From NCBI GenBank assembly GCA_914767715.1, contig OU612071.1, positions 18,844,948 through 18,908,947 on the forward strand: a stretch of DNA of 64,000 bases. The letters are read 5' to 3'. The stretch is from Membranipora membranacea. Its lineage: Eukaryota > Bryozoa > Gymnolaemata > Cheilostomatida > Membraniporidae. Shown piece after piece: positions 12,748-24,163 of the stretch (within the stretch, counting starts at the first letter, position 1; each line of letters opens with the position of its first letter). Both the position numbers and the translations under genes were made by a program. A model generated the notes under the pieces. The model saw nothing but the letters and a program-made list of their open reading frames with translations. It made no database searches and was not told where the DNA came from.

Positions 12748-13320
12748 AATCTTCAGCAAATATGGAAAAAATGGACGGACAAACTGGACTATGGACTATT
12801 GAAACTTTACATCCCAAGGTGGAATGCTGATGATGGACAGAGGACTACCAAAACTGGAGATAACATGTCAATTTTAGGTATGAAAGATCAGGTGAAATTC
12901 AACCTCAGATATGGCTGCAAATCCGATACCGATTTTGAATCCTTTCTATCACAGTTTGGGAAATGTTGTAAATTATGTGAAGTACCAACCAATCAATAAG
13001 TAATGCTTATGGGTTTATACATGAAAGAACTGGCTGCAACATATCTGAGGGAGCTCTCAAATTGAGAGTATGGGCTGGAAAGGAATCGGACCACACATCA
13101 ATGACGGTCTCAGCAATGAGGCAGGGCGTCGGGGTGAGTGTTTCACTGTATTATGAACATTTTCGGAAAACTATAGCTCAAAGCGATCTAGAGGAGATGA
13201 GTCCATTTATTCTCCTCCATTTTAGGACAGGTCTTAAACATAAGCTGGAAGATCGGTCATCAAGCTCTCTCAGGCAGCAACAGCTGTCAAAATGGGTTGA
13301 CTGGTGCAGCAGACTCTGTG
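12748..13320 (+). pseudogene. retrotransposon Gag relic
   Basis: Three short frames in order resemble a Ty3/gypsy Gag capsid: YIPRWNADDG and FESFLSQFGKCCKLC (to 12998), then LMGLYMKELAATYLREL (about 13005-13055), then SLYYEHFRKTIAQSDL and LLHFRTGLKHKLED (to about 13253). They are separated by a stop and frameshifts. This is not the same sequence as the Gag fragments at 2.4 kb or 4.2 kb. No protease or RT follows. Confidence 0.55.
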
Positions 13321-13324
13321 TCAG

Positions 13325-13395
13325 CTTTCCAGAGGGATTCGAGCCCTCGTCACCACCGCACTCCCAAACCGTATGGGCCACCTTACGATAAATAT
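13325..13395 (-). repeat. tRNA-derived SINE-like segment
   Basis: Minus strand: GGCTCGAATCCC (plus 13334-13345) matches a B box. About 35-45 bases upstream, TAAGGTGGCCCATACGGTT fits a degenerate A box. It lies at the 3' edge of the Gag relic. Confidence 0.45.
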
Positions 13396-13559
13396 AGGGA
13401 CTGCCCATGTAGAAATCCACATATCAGTAGGAATAGCAACAACGAAATCTTCATCAACATAGATACAGATTGACCTACATACAAACAATAGAAGACAACA
13501 ACTATCTGAGGAACGGAGAAAATATCTAAATAGGGGAGGTGTAACTGCCATCACCAATC

Positions 13560-13745
13560 AGGAAATAACCATCTGGCTGTCACTGGGAATGCCATACTAA
13601 TAATACTTTCCTATTCATTTCCAGTGCTAGATATAAAAACATTTAAATACATTTTGATTACAATAAACAATGATTAACTAATGGTCTGTATCCTGGTGTG
13701 TGTGGTTGTTGTGCTTTGCGTTTCTGTTGGATGTGAACTAATTCT
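13560..13745 (+). repeat. duplicated segment (partner at 12570-12747)
   Basis: Second copy of the block starting CATCTGGCTGTCACTGGGAA. The copies diverge immediately after GTGAACTAATT. Confidence 0.7.
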
Positions 13746-14010
13746 TTATTGCTTCGCTATTGCTTTGTTTTTATAATATAAAGGATATACCACATGATAT
13801 CCTATTTCCACATTCTTTTCGTAATACTATATAAAGCGACTGTTCGTAATTTGTTTAGTTGGTATTAATTGAGAGAGTATATAAGGTTATGCCCGTGTAT
13901 TATAAAAAAATATAATTGTCTCATCTCATTGGCACACTAATAAGGTGCAGTCACACTCCAATTTTATAATGGTATACATAATTTGAAGCTTATCATTTTA
14001 TTACTACATT

Positions 14011-14460
14011 TTGAATGAATATTTTTGGGAAACCCTTGTTGATTTCGTATTGGAATATGTAATGGTAAAATTTGTTGTGACTCAACATAATTCAATTATA
14101 AGACTGCTACAGAAAATAATCAAAGACTCAATGGCTGAGGAGAACATTCCAAAGATGTTAAAAAGAAAAATTGTTACCATAGCTCAGGCCCTGCAGCGTA
14201 CTGCAGCGATTCAAAAGGAACTCACAACAACCGTTCTCACAAATTCTTCCTTTCAAAAACATAACCGGATGAGGGTGTTGCAGTCTGGGTCATACTAGAG
14301 GAACAAGGTCAAGACACATGTGGGCCAATCGACTCATATTCCTTCAACCAAGAAATCGCCAGAGATACATTCCAGGAGGTCTCTGATTGAAAGATGAACC
14401 TGTGAAGAAAGATGAAAGGAAGTGGGCACAACAAACTTTCTCCGCCTACCTAAAGAAGAG
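14011..14460 (+). pseudogene. uncharacterised coding-like segment, better-preserved duplicate
   Basis: An open frame to 14298 encodes a lysine-rich stretch (LLQKIIKDSMAEENIPK, LKRKIVTIAQALQRT). After a stop and frame change, the sequence continues as RLIFLQPRNRQRYIPGGL and KWAQQTFSAYLKKRIGPQ. Its diverged copy lies at 12190-12560. The pattern of substitutions suggests former coding sequence, but I cannot name the family. It could be a transposon-encoded or lineage-specific gene. Confidence 0.35.
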
Positions 14461-15287
14461 AATTGGACCTCAACCAAACGCTCTGAACGGTGGACAGGTG
14501 GGTTATGCTTTAATCAATCTCTAATTTATTGTATTGAGACTGAATAACTGCTTGAACTCATCTGTCAATCCTAACACCAAGTTTGCAACTATATCTAAGA
14601 CTATGAGGATAAGCAGCAAGCCCAAACATGGATATCAGCATTTGTCATCGTATCGTTTATTTATTTATCTTGATTATTGTATTGTTTTATTGAAACATTT
14701 TTATAGATTAATCCGTTACAAAAGCAACAACTGCAACAGCTGCCTTTATGTTGTCACATATTGCAATGGATTCCCATTTACTTGCACTTATCTTGGTCTT
14801 TGTCTCATAATTTGGTCTATGAACCTATTCTAGATTATAAATGGAATGCTGTAGTCGAAAAGCCTATTCTAGATTCAACCCTTAGAGAAAGCGGTACTAT
14901 AAGTGTACATCTTATTTCATTTTAATCTTGATATACAAAATGTATATGATTTAGTATTAATGTTATATTTTAACTCTCTCCCTGGAAAGGGTGAAAGAGG
15001 TATCTTTACGTTATTTTTACTTCAACTTTTAACCTTACCATCATCATTTTAAACTTGATTCAATCAATCAATTGCTATTCATTCAATTTCAATCTAGTTA
15101 ATTGCATGTTGTGAATATTCAAATTAATTTCATGTAAAATTGTAGCTTCACAGTGTTTATGGTGTTACTAACATCAATTGTTTGTTAGTTAGAAATGAAT
15201 AAACTACTCTGAAAATGCACCTGTACTAAACTTAACTGGAAATCTAGAAGGGCAGTCACAATCATAGTATGCATACCATTAGTCTGT

Positions 15288-16260
15288 TTGCAGGTTTTAC
15301 AGGCCTATGCAGCAACACTGGGTTATTCTTTCACAATAAGGCATCATGATAGGGTAACCTGGGATAAACATGAATGTGGTGTTATAGTATATCACTCTCA
15401 CCACAGTTTGATAAAAATAGGAAAGAAATCAGACAATTCAGGATTCCGAGTTATACATTGGTCAGGCAGGGTCTGTCCGATAACTGTTAGCAAGACAATT
15501 TTTGATTAAAATACTAACTAGGTAACTTAAGAAAACTACTGAGATTTCCGGGAGAAAGATCCCACTCCTCAAGTTCAGGAAAGACTGACTGAAATTTATG
15601 AAAAGGAAGGCATTGCTTCAGGAGACTCAGCAAATTTTAAATGGAATGATGGACTAGGGAAGAGATGACAAGCGAAATGCCATCATTACTGGTGCAAAAC
15701 TTCCACCCTCTAATAAGGAGTATAATCTGCGAGTCTTTCACAGATCACAACTACATGGAACCATTCGCATGCATTTCTGGGCAGCACAAAGGTATTGTTG
15801 TTCCCTTGTTTTCGCATACCCCCATAACATGGATACATTTCCGACACCGATGAACTTGACACTATGGTAACTTGAATGTTCGCTGTGTTATCATATATGT
15901 AGGATTAACGAGTTGACAGGAGGAAAAGAAAGAAGCACAAGTCAAAATGATAAGAATATCTCACAATAATCTGGCATTTGTTTCTGACCTTCTGGCGTGA
16001 GAGGACTTTACCTGTCAGAGACCGTGAACTGTTGCTTCATCAAGATCAATTGTAATAAAAAAAAGAGGCTTAAAGAAGCATACACTCATCAAGCAGCGAA
16101 TTAAAAAAAAAGAAAAAACCCCTGTTGGAAACAAGTGACTCAGAGAAAAAGTTTGGAGTCGTCTTCCGTTTTGAGCTGAGAAAATAACTGCTAGTATGTG
16201 CGATGGTAATTGTTTGACAAAGAGAAATAATCGACAACTTAAGAAGAAAACAGGTACTTA
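15288..16260 (+). repeat. tandem gene-fragment duplication, copy 1
   Basis: A frame at 15288-15509 follows a plausible acceptor (TCTGTTTGCAG|GTTTTACAG). It encodes QAYAATLGYSFTIRHHDR ... RVCPITVSKTIFD. A second coding-like piece near 15560-15655 reads PTPQVQERLTEIYEKEGIAS. Later landmarks (CATGGATACATTTCCGACACC, an A-rich tract, ATGTGCGATGGTAATTG ... KRNNRQLKKKTG) recur in the same order in 16660-17720. The product is unknown. Confidence 0.45.
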
Positions 16261-16659
16261 GAGTGTGAAGTGGAAGATACTCTAGATTCTTAGAGTCACC
16301 ATGTGAAAACCAAATCTTAAATGGGAATATACCGGAGGTATGTCAGTTTGGAATACGTACTTTGTGGTTCATTTCAATACTACATTTTTAATGCAATTTC
16401 AAGGCCTCAACCTATGTCACAAATGTATCGAAAATCCGATGAAGATCGCCTATTCTTATTTGATGCTTACACACGCTTTCCTAACGCTACAACTTCAGAG
16501 GTGGTATGATTTTCCTGAAACAGTTCTTCAAATCGGAATCCGAAGGCATTTATTGTGAACTAATCATAAGCAGGAATTAATCAGCAGTACTCTTATAACG
16601 TTTATAATGTAGTTGCCAGTTAACCTTGGATTAAATTATCAGTTAAGTTCCATTCTCCT

Positions 16660-17720
16660 GTAACTTAGGGTTACAAGGCAGACCCAGCAGAAACTGCACA
16701 GGATCATGTTAACCCCATGGCACAATGGTATGACATCTACATAGGTCAAACAGTTTGTTCGATATCTATTAGTAAGGCAGTATTGGACGCAGGAACAAAG
16801 TCAATCACTAAAACATTCTCATATTATGATGGATCTGGGAAGTGAGATGAAAATGGAACGGCCACCATTAGCGAGAAAAACTTCACCAGCTAACAAGAAA
16901 ATCCGAACATCGGAAATAACAACAGCTCAATCAATATCCGCTTCACCATGGTGCCGATTTCAGAATACTACCATTGGACCATGGATACACTTCGACACCA
17001 ATGAACTGTAAACTCTGTAAATGTTTATGTGAAGTCCACTACAATGTATTGTTGGCAGTTATTGAGCTATGTGACCATGAGAAGGTTGCCCTGAAACGAC
17101 ACACCCATCAAACATGGATACATTTTGACACCAACACCAAAGAACTGTAAACTCTGTTAATGTTTGTGTTTAGAAGTTGTGGAACCGTTGAAATGCTGCC
17201 CGTGGGATCGTTCAAGAAGAATTGACGGGTTGTAAGGAGGAAATGAAAGAAAATAAATCAAAAGGGAAAAAAATCTATCAAAACGTTCCGTCAGGGATGA
17301 TGACATGAATATTCAGTGTGGGACGACAGCTCTGGTCAGGGAATGATTAATTGCTGCTGCATTAGGGCCAACTGAGATGAAGAAAAAAAACTCATCCAGC
17401 AACAAATTCAGAAAACAAAAAGAGAAAACCTTTGTGGATGAAAAGTGATTCCGCGACAGAGCAACCAAGGAAAAAAAGGGTTAGGGGGAGGGCGCCCTCC
17501 AAAACAATCTATTGCGGCAATTTAATACATACTATACGAAATCAGAACTTGCGATGATTATTGGCTTCAATCTGAGAACAATAATGCAAATCAACAGTTG
17601 GGATTTGTACTGAAGGGATAATTGTTAGCATGTCTAATAGTGATATTTTAAGAAAGAGAAATAACCACGAGGTCAGGAAGGAGGCAGATAGTAAGAGTTT
17701 TTAGTGGAAGGTCAACTTCT
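16660..17720 (+). repeat. tandem gene-fragment duplication, copy 2
   Basis: Parallels 15288-16260. QTVCSISISKAVLDAGTK at about 16750-16805 corresponds to RVCPITVSKTIFD in copy 1. CATGGATACACTTCGACACC and a third short version at 17114 (CATGGATACATTTTGACACC) follow. Then come the A-rich tract and ATGTCTAATAGTGATA ... KRNNHEVRKEADSK. Both copies are disrupted and strongly diverged. Confidence 0.45.
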
Positions 17721-18850
17721 AATGAGTTCAGAATCCCTTCAAAAATCCACAAAACAGGAGCCAAAATGAAGATGGTTTCCTGGCTCGAACTTTTACTCCT
17801 GTTATGTGCCTGAAAATTTTGTAAAAAGAAAAAACAGGACAGCGATAATCATAAATCTACCAAGACACTGGTGAATAAGTACATAAAAACCAGAAAGGAT
17901 GTCAACTGAACTCCTGCCTCCACAAAAAATTAATGTAATGGGTTTCACAACCAGGGAAACTTAAAAAAGCAGTCAGTTATTTTCTTTTATCCATTACGGA
18001 TTTCACTGACTTTTGATGGACTTAACCTTATATATGATGAAACTGTATCAACAAAATAAACAAGATCGAAGTTCATTCAACTTTATTTAGATAGTTCAAG
18101 CTACACATGTATATATATTTAGTTCTACACTTATCCATACAGCTGTAGTTCCTTGTAATATGCATACCTAATTGTTATCAAGTCTTGCCAACGGTGATGT
18201 GGGGACTTCAGTGATAAGAGACCTACTAGCGTCATTTTTCTAAATGACCTTGATTTCAGAAGTAGCTATTGGCTGCCGGCAGCATTAGATTGATTGCAAT
18301 CAAATCTTGTATTATCTTAGAATTGTGTGCAATCAAGCAGTCTGTTGTAACAGCATAAACCTAAGCCTCATCAAATCTGCCTACATTTTGGGTTGTTACC
18401 ATTCTACTAGAAGGCTCTATGGACACCAGGGAGAGCAACTCAATATGCAGTAAGATTGAACCTAACTTTGTTTAGGGTATATCCGTGAGGTTTAAAGTAA
18501 TGGCAGGAGGTAATTTGAGGGTTTTTTACACTTGAAGGTTTTGAATTACTCCACTAGCTAATATTTCCTCGGACTCAAATTTTTAAAATCTCGTTTAGCT
18601 AGCTAAATTTAGTGCTGACTCAACCTCTCCAGCTCATATTTATCCCTCTAGGGTGTATGCAGACTTGATAATATCTCGCAGTATAGAACTCACCGCCAGG
18701 AACGGAGCACACTGAGCTGTGACGGGTACCTATATATCACATCCGGTCTATACATCAGCTGTGAGCGTCTCATATCCATCACAGGTAGATTGTGCAGGTA
18801 CCAGGATCACTGTAAAATAAACATGATCAAATTATTTGCAAGTGATAGAG
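17721..18850. other. no recognisable gene
   Basis: AT-rich sequence without coding motifs or clear repeats. Confidence 0.5.
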
Positions 18851-18852
18851 TA

Positions 18853-18959
18853 GTTTAGGCGCTGAAACTGTGCTGGGAGAGCTTATAGTGACATAACAGT
18901 GGATGGTTGATAATGTAATGCATCTACCAGCCATCCCAGCACAGATCCAGCGCTTAAAC
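18853..18959. mobile_element. 107-bp palindromic element
   Basis: Left end GTTTAGGCGCTGAAACTGTG and right end (reverse complement) GTTTAAGCGCTGGATCTGTG pair over 26 bases with four mismatches, both running on into CTGGGA. The ~55-base centre is partly self-complementary. The terminus GTTTAAGCGCT resembles that of the 72-bp hairpin at 23941-24012 (GTTTAAGTGCT), suggesting one family. No clear target duplication is seen here. Confidence 0.5.
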
Positions 18960-21900
18960 TCCTATATAAGTTTTTGTTCTCCAGTTTGATTTGAGGTCCA
19001 AGGGCTGCAGGGAATGGCTCAAGAGCTAGAGGGCTTTAACTCGCATTCTCATGGCCTAGGAGGTACCAACCGGTCACTAAACATGAGCAATGTAGAGTTG
19101 ATACTCCATGATTGTGATTAGTGAAATAAGTATATTTTTGTTTATCCAGTACAAATCGAACTTGGTCATTACACAGTACTAACATGTGTCCTAACTTATG
19201 AAACAAAAGATGGAAATACATATGAAGCAGAAGCGTGGCAGTTCCGAAGTGCTGCTAACCATCCATTTATTTTAACGATTCACAACCAATTTGAGGGGGC
19301 AGATATGACGACACTGCTGCGATGAAAATGAGACTTGTAAACACTATTTTATCGAAAAGTCTTGCAGTGAAGAAGTGCGATCATTTTTCTTGAAGTTGTC
19401 TCCTGTTTTAACACGGGGGAATAACTTCTACTGCTTTTGAAAATAAATCAATGGATTTGGCTGCATTTCTTTTTGGTGTAGTCAAACAGGTAGGTGTTAG
19501 CTATTTAATCATTCTTATGAGGGCCTTTACCATAAAATTTTGTCCATTTAGTATAATTGCACAACTACTGGCATTCCTACATATGTAAACAGGACATAAG
19601 GAAGGAATTTTAATCAAGCTTAAAACTTAAAACATGGAATTATTTTTACATTTTTGTGGTTTAGAATTCGAGATCTCTGTAGCTACTCTGCTTCTTTAGG
19701 GCTAAAGATTTGTGAGGGTTTTTGAGTGACACCAACCTGAAGATGTCAAGGTATTCCTCAGATCATGTGTTACTCATGTTACACCACTAGCATCGCTATA
19801 CTCAGTAGTGACACTCCTTACTGAGGAACTGCACCCATCATATCTGTAAAATATTACATTACATTGTTACTATCACTATGTTTTCTAGTGTTGAAAACTT
19901 GAGGCTTGGGGTCATATACGAAATGGATAGTTATCAAAACCCTCCCATGCTGTGCCAATTTTATGCTTTAGTAATACAATTGCAAGACCATTCTCTTGCA
20001 GCAGACTCGAACTACAATAGCTCATAAGCCTCTGTGCAGTTTATTCCTTGCAGGGACCGATTTCAATGAAAGATGTAGGTAGCTGGTCATTTACTGATTG
20101 CATTGCGCCATGGACAGTGTCATGTGTATGGCACAGAAAATACAAGTAAGAAAATACAAGTGATCATTTTGCCACTGCGCTATGCAAATAGAAGGCTAGT
20201 TGTCATAAATACTGATAGAATAGCCAAGAACTAAATTTGAGGAGCCCACTTCAAGTAGTTGCTAAGATACATTGCCAACAATAGAATTGGAACAGCTGCT
20301 ACCATCTAACTAAGAAGTTTTCAAAAGCAGTCTCCATGGTTATTGATTAATCCTATCGTATGGGTAATCCTATAGGCCTATAATTGACAATTTAAACTAC
20401 TGCTGCCACTCAGGCAAATATACCCTTATAGAATTCCGAAACCGCTCAGAGATTGAGGATTTTGTCTTACAATGTCACCTGGTAGGTAAATGGTTTGCAC
20501 AAACTGATTAACAATATCAGTGTATGAAATAAATCCACCTGAAAAGTGTCCTTTTTTGACCCCTAGGCCTACTAATCAAAATTTATGAAATAATAATGAT
20601 CTGAAAACCCCAAATTTAGGCACAACTCCTGTCAATGTGAAGGGAATATCTTGTAATGATTCAACTCTGCGTCTGGATGATAAAATAAATGTTTAAAACT
20701 TAGCAACCAGGCCGGGCCAAAAACCAATTATTAGCAATGAAAGTATCAATGTTGTTGGGTAAACTGGACTCTCAAACTCACAGTTCACTGTAGTTGTCGT
20801 CAGGTGAAGTAAAACCGGAAGGAAATGTAACTTTTAGTAACCTGCAGTCAGCATCATCTCAACAGTTCACCTCGACACATCAGATCTGCATCTATACAGT
20901 CTACCCTCATATAATCCTGCTGCAATCCACAAAGCACCACAAAAGGTCGTAAAGCAAAAATATATGATTGAAACAGTTGCTACCCCTACTAGCATGGTTC
21001 ACCTGCCTAATATTATTACTAGACTCAACAAAATTATGTGTATCTCATACATCAGTTTCGTACCAACAACTGCCAGCGGTTATATGTAAGCAAATGAGGT
21101 ATGTCACCACAAATTGACAGCTGTGGTCATTACAAAGTCACAGCAGATAACCATCTAATCACAGCTAACCACTAAATTTTATGTTTATTACAGCTCTATG
21201 TCGCCATGCTGAGTAACCCTGCTGCTGCTGCTTTCTTATGATTCAGCTCAATTGAAAATCCATTACATGACTGTTTGTACTTCCTCACAAAATTGCAGGT
21301 AGGAATAGGTTTGGTCTATCTACCTGCATTCAGAGTTAATCAGATACACTGGTCATATTGCAGGCAAAGAGGCATGACCAGCGGAAGGGAGCAACAGGAT
21401 TGCAGGCAATTGGATTAAACTTGATGTTAGTCAGGACAGTGATGAAATACATTAGATTCAGCACCATGTGGTTTTCTGGTCGGCAAATCCCTGTATGTGT
21501 GTATTATTTCAATAGATTGAAAATGAGAAATTCAAACAACGATAGCAACATTCTCGCTTACCTGTGAGTCATATTCCTCTCTGAGCTTTCATCACTAGCC
21601 TGTGTAGAAGTATACAGTCATTCCTAATTCATCATTCCGCTGTTGAATACTACTTGTCTGTAATTTGGTACTGTAAAGCCGGAGACAGAGATTATGTAAC
21701 AAACTGAGACTGAGGATCTTACAATGCCTATTCATGAGATTAAAGGCGATCAATAAACCATTAATCATTGCAATCCAAACAATCTACTATTCAACCAATA
21801 CCCCCTCTGATAAATGACTAATTATTATTACTCAGAATGTTTAGAAGAAGCAAAATAAATGACCTGTCACTAGTGACAGGCAGGTGTCTGTGGCATCCGG

Positions 21901-23560
21901 CACAAATTTTGTATGTAGACTGGTGGCAGGGCACATCATATCTGACTACTGAAACCCAATTATTTCCCGCTTCCCACCTGTGTGAGACCTTATGTCTTTG
22001 CCTTTGTGGTCTACAAAAAGTAAGCAAGCCTCCTGTAGAAAACAGTTATCATGGCACAGCAGTACATCACACACTGAGTCACTTTAGGAAGCCCAACATA
22101 AATTAGTTTGTCACATGGCGTCAACTTTCCGGTTTCTGCAGATGACATAATCGTCTGAGTAAAGGGGTGATACAGCTCATTGACACTATGAATGTGGGAG
22201 ATCAACATTTTTCACTAAAGAAAGTGAGCATCAGGCATCGATCCTTGCACAGGCATTATGAACACAGCTGCCATGACTTACGAGAATGCAGTTTATGAAC
22301 CCTGCCTAGGTTAAGCTTCAAGTTGCACGCATGTGACACCAACAGGCAAACCAACACAAACATCAAAACAAAAACCGCAGCCATCACTACCCTCCCCACT
22401 TAAATATATTTTTATTGAAACTGGCTGGGCATTAGCTACAAAATAAGGGATAATGTAAGTCCCAGTGGCCATGCTACCCACCTTTCTACTCTACCATAAT
22501 TATTGCACATTGAAACTAGTAATGTATGAACCAACATTAACTGGTAACAGCTAAGCTCAACACGACAACTCACCGACACCAACACTCCTCACAGCTAAGA
22601 CAAGAAAAGAAGAACCTATTCACACGCAATGAGACTATAACTCCATGTTATACATACCATGAATATTCAAATTGTGTATAGAAATCATTATCATTGTAAA
22701 AATACTCACATGTACTAGTAACTTATCACCAATGGTGGGCAATCAGTCAGTCTCTCTTTAGAAAGTCGTACAAATCCACCTGCCTGCCTGCACTAACTCC
22801 TTGTCTGCACAGTGTGGTCATCTCTCGACTCTGACACGGGGTGAGTCTTGATAACTAATAATTATCATTGCCTCTCACACTGATCACGTGATATACTATT
22901 GCATGTATATCTCTGATCGATAGAGAGTGAATTAATTCACTTAGTAGTAGTACCATCACAAAGAATTTGGTGTGACGACCCGTGTTCAATTTTATTAATT
23001 AGGGGTGGGTACATGTTAGGTACTGCTACTAAATTGACTCTAACGATCAGAGATACACATGTTAATAGTGTAATCTCGATGTCAGTGTGATTGCCTCTAG
23101 TAACACCAATAACTGCATGTGCAAGGTTAAAGTTTAAATGTGTTGATCTAGTCGATCTGATTGGTCGAATTTTGTTTAGCAAAGTCCTAAATAAGAATGA
23201 TAGCACCAAGTGTAAACAACTCCAAATTCTCGCTTGTTTAAAAAATTGATTTCATTGTTGACTTGCAAAAGGAAAGATGGGGGTGGGATCCATCCTCCCT
23301 CCCAGCTTGCAGTTCTATCCAGGTCACTGGTTTAACCATAGCCAAAACTCACAACACTAGACTGGACACTGTGTAGTAAATATCCCATCAAAAAGTGTCC
23401 TCATTAAATACTGTGACGCAACGACATCTCACTGTGGTGGAAAAGCAATGTTGTATATTATGTTTTTTGAAGTAATCTCCTTTTGATGCAGATGATTTTA
23501 TAGATTTTCTAGGATTTGATACAGAATAGCAGCAGCAATCTTCTGCAGCACAGGTAACAG
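18960..23560. other. 4.6 kb without recognisable genes
   Basis: Scattered open frames under 90 codons (for example 21358-21567, 21837-22106, 22937-23209 minus) have no domain or splice support. 23342-23460 shares sequence with 46060-46155 (see separate entry). Confidence 0.5.
23342..23460 (+). repeat. dispersed repeat, copy at 23.3 kb
   Basis: ACTCACAACACTAGACTGGACACTG ... CTGTGACGCAACGACATCTCACTGTGGTGGAAAAG corresponds with ~75-80% similarity by eye to 46060-46155. No terminal structure was identified. Confidence 0.45.
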
Positions 23561-23564
23561 CTTT

Positions 23565-23940
23565 GCCTATATTCTATCTTCCTCATCACTTATTTTGATC
23601 AAGCAAAAATGGCATAGAAATATTAGTTAAACAGCATATCATACTTGCCAAGTAATCTAAATTCAAAAGTGGGAGATTTCAATTTACAATTCACTACGAT
23701 ACAGCGCGTAATTGCAATGCTCTGAGGGTGCAAAGTACCCGAGCGATCCACATGGGGGTTTGAGTTTGACCCCCCAACAGGGTCTGGGATAGAACCCGGC
23801 CGCTGATGCTCTGAGAGCAATTCTAACCACTAGGAAGGGCTAAAAATGCATATTTGACATAATTATTTGTCTGTATTCTGTCTAACTCATCACTTATTTT
23901 GATTGAACAAAAATGACAGAGAAATATTAGTTAAACAGTG
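23565..23940 (+). repeat. direct duplication flanking a tRNA-derived SINE
   Basis: The segment 23565-23635 (TTGCCTATATTCTATCTTCC ... AGAAATATTAGTTAAACAG) recurs at 23870-23938 with a handful of changes. The ~230 bases between hold a SINE on the minus strand. Confidence 0.55.
23700..23840 (-). repeat. tRNA-derived SINE
   Basis: On the minus strand, TAGTGGTTAGAATTG (A box; plus 23818-23832) is followed ~35 bases later by GGGTTCTATCCC (B box; plus 23786-23797), then by a C/G-rich tRNA-unrelated body. Spacing and motifs fit a Pol III promoter of a tRNA-Leu/Ser-like SINE. Confidence 0.6.
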
Positions 23941-24012
23941 GTTTAAGTGCTCAAACGGTGTAAGATGCTGGTAGATCTTGCCAGCATCTTGCGCCGTTTG
24001 AGCACTAAAACT
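23941..24012. mobile_element. 72-bp hairpin element with 12-bp target-site duplication
   Basis: The whole element is an inverted repeat. The ~31-base arms (inner core AGTGCTCAAACGGTGTAAGA / RC AGTGCTCAAACGGCGCAAGA, continuing TGCTGG) flank a ~9-base loop. The two core mismatches are both of the type that would form G-U pairs in RNA. It is bracketed by perfect direct repeats AGTTAAACAGTG at 23929-23940 and 24013-24024, which indicates insertion. It has no coding capacity. The termini resemble those of the 18853-18959 palindrome. Confidence 0.75.
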
Positions 24013-24163
24013 AGTTAAACAGTGATTGTAAATATAATGCTGATAATTAGTACCCATCGGAGCCTAAATCATGGTACTGAAAATTTTGTAAATGAATGTA
24101 CCTGCTTCTCGAAGGCTATGATAACATATATAGCTATTTGCACTTGGAATCAAACCGAGCATC

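Noticed and set aside
22937-23209. 90-codon minus-strand frame
   Set aside because: No recognisable domain, no splice sites, composition like surrounding non-coding DNA.
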